Below, one piece after another: positions 56,130 to 64,000 of a DNA stretch of 64,000 bases; the first letter of the stretch is position 1, and every line of letters begins with the position of its first letter. The stretch comes from Pseudonocardia oroxyli (GTDB lineage Bacteria > Actinomycetota > Actinomycetes > Mycobacteriales > Pseudonocardiaceae). The notes beneath the pieces are model-generated. The model was not told the DNA's origin. It did not search any database and was given only the letters and a program-made list of their open reading frames with translations. The stretch is taken from assembly GCF_900102195.1 (NCBI RefSeq), contig NZ_FNBE01000011.1, forward strand, positions 124,001 through 188,000, given 5' to 3'. The position numbers were made by a program, and so were the translations under genes.

Positions 56130-57431
56130 TCAGAACTCGAGCAGGTTGTCCCGGAAGCGGGAGTGCGTGTACTCGGTCCGGGTGAGGCCGCGACGCTGCA
56201 GCGCGGGGACCAGGCCGTCGGCGATCTCGCTGACGTACCGGCGGTTGAGGTCGAAGTTCGCGATGAGGAAGCCGTCCCCGCCGACCTCGGCCATGACCTC
56301 CTCCATCTTCGCCGCGACGGTGTCGGGGCTGCCGACGAACTCCATCGTGGACAGGGACTTGCGGAGGAACTCCCGCGGCGTCTTGCCGATGGCCTGCGCC
56401 AGCATCTGCTGATGGCCGTTGGTCTTCGCCGTGTCCGGGATCGGCTCGTCGAGCGGGAACTGCGCGAAGTCGATACCGGAGTGCCGGGACAGGTGCAGCA
56501 GGCCCAGCTCGGGGTGGGCCTCGGCGAAGGCGACCTGCCGCGCGCGCTTGGCCTGGGCCTCCTCGTCGGTCTCCCCGACGACCGGGGAGGCCATGAACAG
56601 CACCTTGACGTCGTCGGGGTCCCGGCCGTACCCGGTGGCCTGCGCCCGGATGTCGTCCCGGAACCGCTTCATCGCCGCGGGGCCGCCCTCGACGCCGGAG
56701 ATGACCGAGTTCGCGGTGCGCGCGGCGAACTGCTTGCCCCGTGCCGACCCGCCCGCCTGGGTGAAGACGGGCCTGCCCTGCGGCGACTGGGGCGCGTTCA
56801 GCGGCCCGCGGACCTTGAAGAACTTGCCCTCGAAGTCGATCGTGTGGACCTTCTCGTAGTCCGCCCACACGCCGTGGTCCGCGTCGAGGGTGACCGCGTC
56901 GGCGTCCCAGGACTCCCAGAGCCTGCAGCTGACGTCGAAGAACTCGTCAGCGATGTCATAGCGCAGGTCGTGCTCCTCGAGCAGGTCCTTGCCGTAGTTC
57001 TGGGCGGCGCGGTGGCTCGACGAGGTGACGATGTTCCAGCCGGTGCGCCCGTTCGACATGTGGTCGAGGGTGTTGATCTTGCGGGCGAGCATGTACGGGT
57101 GGTACTCGGTGACCGACAGCGTCGGGACGATGCCGATCCGGCTGGTCAGGTGGGACATGATCGGCGCGAGCACCGTCGGGTCCATCTTCGGCGTGGCCGT
57201 GGCCGAGGACAGGTAGGCCTTGGAGTTCGAGCCGTACGCGTCCGGCACGTAGGACGAGTCCTCGATGATGATGTAGTCGAAGCGGGCCCGCTCGAGGGCC
57301 TGGGCGATGTCGACCCACAGCTGCGGGCTCGCCCAGTCCCGGCCGCCACGGCCGGACCAGGTCTTGTTCCACGACTTCACACCGAAGCCGCCCGCGCCGA
57401 ACCAGGCGAGGTGGAAGGGGTTGGCACTCAC
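56130..57431 (-). CDS. LLM-class flavin-dependent monooxygenase, NtaA/SnaA/DszA type (1)
   Basis: FMNH2-dependent monooxygenase of 433 residues in the bacterial luciferase-like superfamily. Family text is FDYIIIEDSSYVPDAYGSN, NTLDHMSNGRTGWNIVTSS, AAQNYG, VFTQAGGSARGKQFAAR and RRYVSEIADGLVPALQRRG. Members cleave N- or S-containing compounds such as nitrilotriacetate, pristinamycin precursor or dibenzothiophene sulfone, with a separate flavin reductase. No reductase gene is in the window. GTG at 57429-57431 is the start, 11 bases after the next gene upstream. It is the last of six related genes. Confidence 0.93.
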   Translation of the reverse strand: MSANPFHLAWFGAGGFGVKSWNKTWSGRGGRDWASPQLWVDIAQALERARFDYIIIEDSSYVPDAYGSNSKAYLSSATATPKMDPTVLAPIMSHLTSRIGIVPTLSVTEYHPYMLARKINTLDHMSNGRTGWNIVTSSSHRAAQNYGKDLLEEHDLRYDIADEFFDVSCRLWESWDADAVTLDADHGVWADYEKVHTIDFEGKFFKVRGPLNAPQSPQGRPVFTQAGGSARGKQFAARTANSVISGVEGGPAAMKRFRDDIRAQATGYGRDPDDVKVLFMASPVVGETDEEAQAKRARQVAFAEAHPELGLLHLSRHSGIDFAQFPLDEPIPDTAKTNGHQQMLAQAIGKTPREFLRKSLSTMEFVGSPDTVAAKMEEVMAEVGGDGFLIANFDLNRRYVSEIADGLVPALQRRGLTRTEYTHSRFRDNLLEF

Positions 57432-57442
57432 TTCTCGCGCTC

Positions 57443-58762
57443 CTAGAACTGGAGGAGGTTCTGCTTGAACAGGTCGTTCGGGTAGTCGCTGCGGATGAGC
57501 CCGCGGCGGCGCAGCTCCGGCGCCAGCCCCGAACAGATCTCGTCGATGTAGCGGCGGGTGTGGGACAGGCCCGTCTCCGCCCGGATGAGGAAGCCGTCAC
57601 CGCCGACGCGGGTCACGATGTCCTCCATCTGGTCGGCGACCTCGGACACCGTGCCGACGAGCAGCGGACCCAGCCGCAGGCGCTCGCCGAGCGACTCGCG
57701 CAGCGTCTTGCCCTCGTTGCGCTTCATGAAGTCGTCGAGCACCGACTGGTGGCCGTTGGTCTTCAGGTCCTGCGGCATGGGCGCGTCGAGGTCGTACTGG
57801 AAGAAGTCGATCTCGGTGACGGCCGCGGTCATGGCGAGGGTCTGCTCGATCTGCAGCGGGTCGTCCATCCCGAAGACCCGCTGGTAGGCGGCGTGCGCCT
57901 CCTCCGTGGTCTCGGCGATGATCGGGGCGGCGTGGAACAGGACCTTGACGTCGTCGGGGTTGCGGCCGTGCCGGGCGGCCCGCTCCCGGATGTCCGCCCG
58001 GTAGGCGGCCATCTTCTCGACGTTCGGGTTGGTGGCGACGATCGCGTTCGCGTGCTTCGCCGCGAAGTCCCGGCCCTTCGGCGAGCCGCCCGCCTGGCAG
58101 AGCACCGGGTGGCCCTGCGGGCCCGCCGGCATGTTCAGGGGGCCGCGCGAGGCGTGGTACTTGCCGCGGTAGTCGATCCGGTGGACCTTCGTGTGGTCGG
58201 CGTAGTGCCCGGTCTCCCGGTTCATCACGATGGCGCCGGGCTCCCAGGAGTCCCACAGCGCCTTGACGACCTGCACGAACTCCTCGGCGATGTCGTAGCG
58301 CTCGTCGTGCGGGGGCAGGGCGTCCATGCCGTAGTTCTGCGCGGCGATGTCCTCGGAGCTGGTCACGATGTTCCAGCCGACGCGCCCGCCGGTGAGGTGG
58401 TCCATCGTGGCCATGACCCGGGCGAGGATGTACGGCGAGTAGAACGACGTGGACCCGGTGGCGATGAAGCCCATGTGCTTCGTGGCCCTGGCCAGGATCG
58501 GCAGCAGCGGGAACGGGTCCAGCTTGGGGCTGTGCAGGCTGTGCTTGAGGTCCTGCTCCATGGTGCCGCCGAGCGCCTCGGACACCATGGTCGAGTCCTC
58601 GAACATCATGAAGTCGAAGCCCGCCCGCTCGAGCTGGCGCGCCATCGACACGTAGTACTCGCCGGTCATCCACTCCGTGCCCGTGTCGCCGCCGAAGGTG
58701 GAGCGCCAGGCGGGGGCGGTGAAGGAGGTGAACCAGGCCAGGTGGAAGGGGGGCGTGCTCAC
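57443..58762 (-). CDS. LLM-class flavin-dependent monooxygenase, NtaA/SnaA/DszA type (2)
   Basis: Monooxygenase of 439 residues. It has FDFMMFEDSTMVSEALGGTM, MDHLTGGRVGWNIVTSS, AAQNYGMDALPPHDERYDIA and LCQAGGSPKGRDFAAKHAN. The distinct active-site region (GSTSFYSPYILARVMATM) suggests a substrate different from its neighbours. The GTG at 58760-58762 overlaps the stop of the third gene (GTGA). The family sites for FMN phosphate (AGGSPKGR) are intact. Confidence 0.93.
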   Translation of the reverse strand: MSTPPFHLAWFTSFTAPAWRSTFGGDTGTEWMTGEYYVSMARQLERAGFDFMMFEDSTMVSEALGGTMEQDLKHSLHSPKLDPFPLLPILARATKHMGFIATGSTSFYSPYILARVMATMDHLTGGRVGWNIVTSSEDIAAQNYGMDALPPHDERYDIAEEFVQVVKALWDSWEPGAIVMNRETGHYADHTKVHRIDYRGKYHASRGPLNMPAGPQGHPVLCQAGGSPKGRDFAAKHANAIVATNPNVEKMAAYRADIRERAARHGRNPDDVKVLFHAAPIIAETTEEAHAAYQRVFGMDDPLQIEQTLAMTAAVTEIDFFQYDLDAPMPQDLKTNGHQSVLDDFMKRNEGKTLRESLGERLRLGPLLVGTVSEVADQMEDIVTRVGGDGFLIRAETGLSHTRRYIDEICSGLAPELRRRGLIRSDYPNDLFKQNLLQF

Positions 58763-60057
58763 GCGACCACCGCCACGCGGGAGTCGAGCGCGGACAGGCC
58801 GAAGTGGCTGGTGATGGTGGACCCCTCGTACTCGGTGCGGAAGAGACCGCGTTCCTGCAGGATCGGGACCACGCCGTCGACGAACGCGTCGATGGTCTGC
58901 GGCAGCAGCGGCGCGACGAGCGAGTAGCCGTCGCAGGTGCCCGCCTCGAACCACTCCTGCATCACGTCGGCGACGTGGGTGGGGGTGCCGGTACTGACGA
59001 ACTGCATGTTCGCCAGCCCGCCGACGTAGGAGCGGTAGGCGACCTGCGCGATCGTCAGGTGCTCCTCGCGCGCCATCCGGGTGAACAGCGTGGCCTGGCT
59101 GACGCTGGCGCTCGTGACCTCGGGCAGCAGGTCGAAGGGCAGCGGACCGTCCGGGTCGTGCGCCGACAGGTCGTACTCCAGCAGGCCGGACAGGTGCGCG
59201 ACCACGTCCGCGCCCTCGGCGTGGTGGGCGTCCATCGTGGCCTGCAGCTCGGCGGCCTCCTCCGCGGTGTCGCCGAGGAAGGGCGCGATGCCCAGCAGCA
59301 CCTTGATGCTGTCCGGGTCCCGGCCGTAGGCGACCGCGCGGGCCTTGATGTCCTGGTAGTACTCCTGGGCGCGGTCGATCGTGGAGCCGCCCGCGTAGAT
59401 CGCGTCCGCCCAGCGGGCGGCCAGGTCGCGGCCGGCGGGCGACGAGCCCGCCTGCACGATCAGCGGCCTGCCGTGCCGCGGCTGCCGGACGTCCAGGGTG
59501 GCGTCCACGTCGAAGAAGCGCCCACGGTGGGCGACCCGCGCCCCGGCCGCGTCCGCGGTGGGGGCGTTCGCCCACAGCTTCGTGACGACCTCGATGAACT
59601 CGTTGGACCGCTGGTAGCGCTCGTCGTGCGGGAGCTGGCCCGCGCGGTGGAAGTTGCGGGCCGTCTGGTCCCCGGTGGACGCGACGTAGTTGATGCCGAG
59701 CCGCCCGCCCGTGACCGCGTCCACCGAGGCGGCCCGGCGGGCCACGTCGAAGGGCTCGTTGTAGCTGGTGGACAGCGTCGCGATGATCGCGATGTGCGCC
59801 GTCTCGGTGGACAGGGCCGCCGCGATCTCCAGCGGGTCGATGCGGGTGGTGGTGGAGCTCGACCGGCCCCAGCCGTGCACCGGGGTGTCCGCGATGAAGG
59901 CCTGGTCGAACAGCCCGCGCTCGGCGGTGCGCACGACGTGCCGGTAGGTCTCCAGGTTCGGGATCCGGCTCACGTCGCTGACGGCGTGCCGCCAGCCGCC
60001 GGAGTGCCTGCCGTACTCGGTGAGGTTGACGCTGAGGTGCATCTTCGGGCGGGTCAT
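58759..60057 (-). CDS. LLM-class flavin-dependent monooxygenase (3)
   Basis: Monooxygenase of 432 residues, more distant from the others: MHLSVNLTEYGRHSGGWRH, FIADTPVHGWGRSSSTTTR, GGRLGINYVASTGDQTARNF and IVQAGSSPAGRDLAARWAD. Full length, with intact FMN-binding text. The ATG at 60055-60057 overlaps the stop of the short fourth gene (ATGA). The C-terminus LFRTEYEGSTITSHFGLS is like that of NtaA/SnaA enzymes. The substrate is unknown. Confidence 0.92.
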   Translation of the reverse strand: MTRPKMHLSVNLTEYGRHSGGWRHAVSDVSRIPNLETYRHVVRTAERGLFDQAFIADTPVHGWGRSSSTTTRIDPLEIAAALSTETAHIAIIATLSTSYNEPFDVARRAASVDAVTGGRLGINYVASTGDQTARNFHRAGQLPHDERYQRSNEFIEVVTKLWANAPTADAAGARVAHRGRFFDVDATLDVRQPRHGRPLIVQAGSSPAGRDLAARWADAIYAGGSTIDRAQEYYQDIKARAVAYGRDPDSIKVLLGIAPFLGDTAEEAAELQATMDAHHAEGADVVAHLSGLLEYDLSAHDPDGPLPFDLLPEVTSASVSQATLFTRMAREEHLTIAQVAYRSYVGGLANMQFVSTGTPTHVADVMQEWFEAGTCDGYSLVAPLLPQTIDAFVDGVVPILQERGLFRTEYEGSTITSHFGLSALDSRVAVVA

Positions 60058-60929
60058 GCCGCGCGTCCTCCCAGGGTCAGGGTCAGGCCGAGCGCCGCCG
60101 CGAGGGTGTCGCCCGGGCTCCGGGCGGCACCGAGCGCGACCGCGAGTGCGCAGGCCTCGGGGACGGTGTCGGTGGTGGCGTGCAGGGCGAGGCCGTGGGC
60201 GCCGGTCGCCGCGCGCAGCCGCTCCGCCTCGTCCGGGGTCGTGTGGGCGGGGACGGCGCGCAGGATCAGGGGGGCCGTCGCCGCCGCGGCCGTGGTCGGG
60301 TCCGAGACGATCGCGACGTCCACCGACGGGAGCAGCGCGGCCTCCGCCGCCTCGTCGAACCGGGCGAACAGCACCGGGCGGCGCTGCGGCGAGGGCGGCA
60401 CGTCGAGCGGGCCCTCCACGCGGAAGGCGAGCGAGCGGTAGTCGATCCGGTGGATCCGGGCGTCGTCCTTGTAGTCGCCGCTCGCCTTGTCCGGGTACTG
60501 GGCGCCGTCCTCCCAGGAGTCCCAGAGCTCCAGCGCGATCTCGGCGTACTCCGCGGCCCGGTGCAGCTCGACGCCGCGCCCGCCGGTCGAGCGCCAGTCG
60601 TAGGCCGCAGCCTCGGAGGCCGCGCTCCGGGTGCGCAGCAGCCAGCCGGAGCGGCCGTCGGAGAAGTGGTCGACCGTCGCCAGCCGACGGGCGAGGTGGT
60701 AGGGGAAGCCGTAGAGCGCGGAGTTGGACGCCACCAGGCCGATCTCGGAGGTCGTCGAGGCCAGTCGCCCGCACAGCGTCGTCGACTCGAAGGCGGTCGC
60801 CTCGCCGGTGTCCGCGCCGTCGAGCACGCAGACCGCGGCGATCCCGGCCGCCTCCAGGGCGGCCACGGCGGACTCGACGCCCGCGAGGGTGTCGTCCGGG
60901 CGCAGGGCCAGCTGCACGATCGTGATCAT
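60054..60929 (-). CDS. Short LLM-family protein (4)
   Basis: Luciferase-like protein of only 291 residues against 430 to 440 for its neighbours. Conserved pieces are CGRLASTTSEIGLVASNSAL, RRLATVDHFSDGRSGWLLR and IALELWDSWEDGAQYPDK, followed by HRIDYRSLAFRVEGPLDVPP. The FMN-phosphate loop (QAGGSxxGR in the others) is replaced by LFARFDEAAEAALLP, so flavin binding may be lost or different. Short members are known in such clusters and may pair with a full-length partner. The ATG (60927-60929) shares a base with the upstream stop. Confidence 0.8.
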   Translation of the reverse strand: MITIVQLALRPDDTLAGVESAVAALEAAGIAAVCVLDGADTGEATAFESTTLCGRLASTTSEIGLVASNSALYGFPYHLARRLATVDHFSDGRSGWLLRTRSAASEAAAYDWRSTGGRGVELHRAAEYAEIALELWDSWEDGAQYPDKASGDYKDDARIHRIDYRSLAFRVEGPLDVPPSPQRRPVLFARFDEAAEAALLPSVDVAIVSDPTTAAAATAPLILRAVPAHTTPDEAERLRAATGAHGLALHATTDTVPEACALAVALGAARSPGDTLAAALGLTLTLGGRAA

Positions 60930-62242
60930 CAGAACGCCATCAGGTTGTCGCGGAGGTGGTCGTGTTCGTAGGCGGTGCGGGTCAGCCCGCGGCGCTGGAG
61001 CTCGGGCACCAGCCCGTCGCAGACCTCGGTGACGTACCGCCGCGAGAAGTAGCTGTTGACCAGCAGGAACCCGTCCCCGCCGACCTCCTGCATGACCTCG
61101 TCCATGTGGGCGGCCACGTCGTCCGCGGTGCCGACGAAGGCGTTCGACCCGGAGTTGAGCGGGTTGCCGCGGATGACGTCGGCGAGCACCCGGCCCTGCC
61201 ACTGGGCGACCATCGACTGGTGCCCGTTGCTGACCAGGGTGTCCGGCAGCGGCTCGTCCATCGGGAACTGCGAGAAGTCGATCCCGGACTGCCGGGACAG
61301 CGAGGCGAGCTGGTACTCGACCTCGTTGTCGTCGATCTCCAGGCTGCGCCGGTAGCGGTCCTCGGCCCGCTCCCGGGTCTCGTCGACCGTCGGCGAGACG
61401 AGAAAGAGGATCTTGATCTGGTCCGGGTCGCGGCCGTGGGCGGCGGCCGTCGCCCGGACGTTGTCGCGGTAGGCCTTCATCCTCTCCGGCGTGGAGGCGG
61501 ACGCGATGATCGTCTCGGCCCAGCGGCCCGCGAAGGCCTGGCCGCGGGCGGAGCCGCCCGCCTGGCAGATCACCGGCGAGCCCTGCGGGGATCGCGGCGC
61601 CGACAGCGGGCCCCGGGAGCGGTAGTAGCGGCCCTCGTGGTGCAGCGGATGGACCTTGTCGCCGTCGGCGAACACGCCCTTCTCCAGGTCCAGGACCAGC
61701 GCGTCGGGCTCCCACCCCGCCCACAGCCCGTGCGCGACCTCCAGGAACTCGTCCGCGCGGTCGTAGCGCTCGTCGTGCGGGTACTGCTTGTCCCGGCCGT
61801 AGTTCTGGGCGCCGCCGTCGTTCGACCCGGTGACCACGTTCCAGCCGATCCGACCCTCGCTCACGTGGTCGAGGGTGTTCATCTTGCGGGCCAACATGAA
61901 CGGGTGGTACTCGGTGGTCGAGCAGGTGACCACGATGCCGAGCTTCTCCGTCGCCGCGATCAGGTACGGGGCGAGCACGGTCGGGTCGAGCTTCGGGGTG
62001 TCCACCGAATGCCGCAGGTAGGCGTGGTGGCTGCCCTGGTAGGTGTACGGGACGTTCGACGAGTCCTCGATCATGAAGTAGTCGAAGCAGGCCCGCTCCA
62101 TCGCCCGGGCGAGCTCCACCGCGGTGTCCGGCTTGGTGAAGCGGGCGACCGCGGACTTCGGTCCGGCCCACTGGTGCTTCCACGCCTTCGGACCGAAGCC
62201 CTTGGAGTAGAACCACCCGAGGTGGAAGGGTCTGGCGCTCAT
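60929..62242 (-). CDS. LLM-class flavin-dependent monooxygenase, NtaA/SnaA/DszA type (5)
   Basis: Monooxygenase of 437 residues, a close paralogue of the next gene upstream. Long shared blocks include FHLGWFYSKGFGPKAWKH, FDYFMIEDSSNVPYTYQGSH, IGWNVVTGSNDGGAQNYGRD and VICQAGGSARGQAFAGRWAE. The ATG at 62240-62242 follows GAAGGAAC. It lies 26 bases after copy 6. The pair probably arose by tandem duplication and may have diverged in substrate, since the second halves differ more. Confidence 0.93.
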   Translation of the reverse strand: MSARPFHLGWFYSKGFGPKAWKHQWAGPKSAVARFTKPDTAVELARAMERACFDYFMIEDSSNVPYTYQGSHHAYLRHSVDTPKLDPTVLAPYLIAATEKLGIVVTCSTTEYHPFMLARKMNTLDHVSEGRIGWNVVTGSNDGGAQNYGRDKQYPHDERYDRADEFLEVAHGLWAGWEPDALVLDLEKGVFADGDKVHPLHHEGRYYRSRGPLSAPRSPQGSPVICQAGGSARGQAFAGRWAETIIASASTPERMKAYRDNVRATAAAHGRDPDQIKILFLVSPTVDETRERAEDRYRRSLEIDDNEVEYQLASLSRQSGIDFSQFPMDEPLPDTLVSNGHQSMVAQWQGRVLADVIRGNPLNSGSNAFVGTADDVAAHMDEVMQEVGGDGFLLVNSYFSRRYVTEVCDGLVPELQRRGLTRTAYEHDHLRDNLMAF

Positions 62243-62268
62243 CTGTTCGTTCCTTCTCAGAAAGCTGT

Positions 62269-63576
62269 TCAGAAAGCCAGGAGGTTCTCGCGGAAGGTGT
62301 CGAACTCGTACTCGGTCCGGGTCAGACCCAGCCGCTGGAGCTCGGGCACCAGCCCGTCGCAGATCTCGGTGACGTACCGGCGGGAGAAGTAGCTCTCGTT
62401 GAGCAGGAACCCGTCCCCGCCGACCTCCGCCATGACCTCGCGCATCTCGGCGGCGACGCTCTGCGCGGTGCCGGTCAGCGGCACGCACTCCAGGTGGCGC
62501 TGGTAGCGGAGCACGTCCCGGAGGACCTTGCCCTCCATCTGCGCGACGCTGGACTGGTGCCCGTTGGAGGTGAGGGCGGGCAGCGGCTCGTCGAGCGCGA
62601 ACTGCGCGAAGTCGATCCCGGAACCGCGCGAGAGGGCCGCGAGACCGAACTCGACCTCGCTCTCGGCGAAGTCCCAGCGGGCCTTCCGGCGCTCCTGCGC
62701 GGCCTCGATGGTCTCGTCCACGATCGGCGAGATCAGGAACAGGACCTTGATGCCGTCCGGGTCGCGGCCCGCCGCGGCGGCCTGGGCGCGCACGTCCTCC
62801 CGGTAGGCCTTCATGGCGTCCACCCCGCGGGCGGCGCAGATGATCGTCTCCGCCCAGCGGGACGCGAACGCCCGACCCCGCCCGGACCCGCCCGCCTGGC
62901 AGATCACCGGCGCGCCCTGCGGGGAGCGCGGGGCCGACAGCGGTCCGCGGGAGCGGAAGTAGGTGCCCTCGTGGTGCAGCGCGTGCACCTTGTCCCCATC
63001 GGCGAACACGCCCTTCTCCAGGTCGAGGACCACCGCGTCCTCGTCCCAGCTTCGCCACAGGCCGTGGGCGACCTCGAGGAACTCGTCCGCCATGTCGTAG
63101 CGCTCGTCGTGCGGGTACTGCCTGTCCCGGCCGTAGTTCTGCGCCCCGCCGTCGTTCGAGCCGGTGACCACGTTCCAGCCGATCCGGCCGTCGGTGGTGT
63201 GGTCGAGCGCGTTCATCGCCCTGGCCAGCATGAACGGGTGGTACTCGGTGGTGGAGCAGGTCACGACCACGCCGAGCTTCTCGGTGGCCTGGGCGATGAA
63301 GGGCGCCAGCACCATCGGGTCCAGCTTCGGGGTGTCGACCGAGTGCTGCAGGTAGGCGTTGTGGCTGCCCTGGTAGGTGTACGGGACGTTCGACGAGTCC
63401 TCGATCATGAAGTAGTCGAAGCCCGCCCGCTCCATCGCCCGGGCCAGATCCACCGCCGTGTCGGGTCGGGTGAACCTCGCCACCGCCGCGCGCGGACCCG
63501 CCCACCCGTGCTTCCACGCCTTCGGACCGAAGCCCTTGGAATAGAACCAACCGAGGTGGAACGGCGGGGGACTCAT
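62269..63576 (-). CDS. LLM-class flavin-dependent monooxygenase, NtaA/SnaA/DszA type (6)
   Basis: Monooxygenase of 435 residues, first gene of the 15-gene operon. It has FDYFMIEDSSNVPYTYQGSH, NALDHTTDGRIGWNVVTGSN, VICQAGGSGRGRAFASRWAE and FSRRYVTEICDGLVPELQRL. ATG at 63574-63576 is preferred because homologues start with MSxxPFHLGWF. The upstream in-frame extension has no family similarity. The ribosome site is weak (GGTGAT). It is a near twin of copy 5. Confidence 0.93.
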   Translation of the reverse strand: MSPPPFHLGWFYSKGFGPKAWKHGWAGPRAAVARFTRPDTAVDLARAMERAGFDYFMIEDSSNVPYTYQGSHNAYLQHSVDTPKLDPMVLAPFIAQATEKLGVVVTCSTTEYHPFMLARAMNALDHTTDGRIGWNVVTGSNDGGAQNYGRDRQYPHDERYDMADEFLEVAHGLWRSWDEDAVVLDLEKGVFADGDKVHALHHEGTYFRSRGPLSAPRSPQGAPVICQAGGSGRGRAFASRWAETIICAARGVDAMKAYREDVRAQAAAAGRDPDGIKVLFLISPIVDETIEAAQERRKARWDFAESEVEFGLAALSRGSGIDFAQFALDEPLPALTSNGHQSSVAQMEGKVLRDVLRYQRHLECVPLTGTAQSVAAEMREVMAEVGGDGFLLNESYFSRRYVTEICDGLVPELQRLGLTRTEYEFDTFRENLLAF

Positions 63577-63966
63577 ACGATCATCACCGGGCTCTTCGTG
63601 GTCGTTCGGGGGACGACCAGAACCGTATGGAGCGAGTATTGCCGCGCGGTGACGTCGAGGGTCAAGGCGCAATTACGCGGGGTCACGCAGCCGTGCGACA
63701 GCTCGTCTGCGCAGGTCACCGGGCTGCCGCCGCATCCGGCTCGCCACCGCGGGCCCGGTGGCGCGGGGGTGCGGAGGCCCCCGGGGCGACCGCGTCGTGA
63801 CCGGCCCCACAGCCGCGCGGGCCGCTCCCCCGCCGCCGGACGCGGGACCGCGCAACGAGGTGTTCACCGTCCGGTGACCACCGCGGCACGGCGCCGACGA
63901 ACCATCCGAACGTGTGCCCCGACGCGGTGGCGGACCCTGGTCCGGTCGAGGCGCGCAGGAGGACGG
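63577..63966. promoter_or_regulatory. Divergent promoter region of the monooxygenase operon
   Basis: No gene in 390 bases. On the minus strand TTGACC (63660-63665) and AATACT (63635-63640), separated by 19 bases, form a possible promoter about 60 bases before the operon start. The region then turns very GC-rich. A plus-strand gene begins at 63967, so the promoters are divergent. No clear operator palindrome is seen. Confidence 0.4.
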
Positions 63967-64000
63967 ATGACCACGGCGGAGGAGCAGTACCGGCGGGCGA
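63967..64000 (+). CDS. Start of an unknown gene, cut by the window edge
   Basis: ATG at 63967 follows AGGAGG (63957-63962), a strong ribosome site 4 bases away. Only MTTAEEQYRRA is visible, which is too short to assign. It is divergent from the monooxygenase operon, so a regulator, flavin reductase or transporter of the same system is possible. Confidence 0.5.
   Translation, partial: MTTAEEQYRRA

Noticed and set aside
1..64000. CRISPR arrays, tRNA or rRNA genes, insertion sequences, prophage genes
   Set aside because: No regularly spaced repeats, cloverleaf-like sequence, transposase or phage protein was recognised on either strand. The duplications found are small and local.

Overview
The window is very GC-rich (about 70% by eye) and gene-dense. 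It has many GTG and TTG starts, leaderless-looking genes and chains of genes whose stop and start codons overlap (ATGA, GTGA, TTGA). A mycofactocin-type dehydrogenase, an IdeR/DtxR-type iron box, FadR-type regulators and clusters of flavin monooxygenases point to a soil actinobacterium, most like Pseudonocardiales. That assignment is inference from gene content; no rRNA or tRNA gene is present to test it.

Left third (1 to 27.3 kb): a catabolic island. It holds an oligopeptide-type solute-binding lipoprotein, a DUF2889 protein, two near-twin FadR-type GntR regulators, two cyclase-family hydrolases, two serine hydrolases of the beta-lactamase fold, an aldehyde dehydrogenase, an amidohydrolase, two SDRs (one mycofactocin-coupled), an enoyl-CoA hydratase, a class II aldolase, a PaaK-like acyl-CoA ligase, a P450, a carboxymuconolactone-decarboxylase-like protein, a SnoaL-like protein, a LysR regulator, a tandem CaiB-type CoA-transferase and a thiolase-like/enoyl-CoA hydratase fusion. 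Together these suggest activation to a CoA thioester, oxidation by P450 and dehydrogenases, ring hydrolysis and beta-oxidation-like cleavage of an unknown cyclic compound. An AT-rich TTATCA-centred motif recurs in front of several of these units and may be the shared operator of the GntR twins.

Middle (27.3 to 36.2 kb): an iron-linked aryl-acid module. One operon encodes a siderophore-interacting reductase, an alpha/beta hydrolase, a fused PabA-PabB aminodeoxychorismate synthase, a PabC-like lyase and a benzoate-CoA-ligase-like enzyme. A FAD aromatic hydroxylase is transcribed divergently, and a siderophore-binding lipoprotein follows. A 19-bp iron box sits in the divergent promoter and a weaker one in front of the binding protein. 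No NRPS or PKS is present, so the product is unclear; this is one of the two most interesting systems here.

36.2 to 45.3 kb: a mixed region of small regulators, transporters and orphan enzymes, rich in decayed genes. It has a P-loop kinase/TetR fusion next to a truncated kinase copy, a saccharopine-dehydrogenase-like gene and a GlxA regulator that have both lost their 5' ends at one junction, a duplicated comB 5' end, an SDR remnant and an imine-reductase/MarR chimera. It also contains a membrane protein-TetR pair behind a perfect 17-bp palindrome.

45.3 to 63.6 kb: one apparent 15-gene operon on the minus strand. It encodes six luciferase-like flavin monooxygenases of the NtaA/SnaA/DszA type, a complete dipeptide/nickel-type ABC importer (two ATPases, two permeases, one binding lipoprotein), three MFS transporters and a D-2-hydroxyacid dehydrogenase. 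The layout suggests uptake, oxidative cleavage and export around an organosulfur or N-heterocyclic substrate. A new plus-strand gene starts at the right edge.
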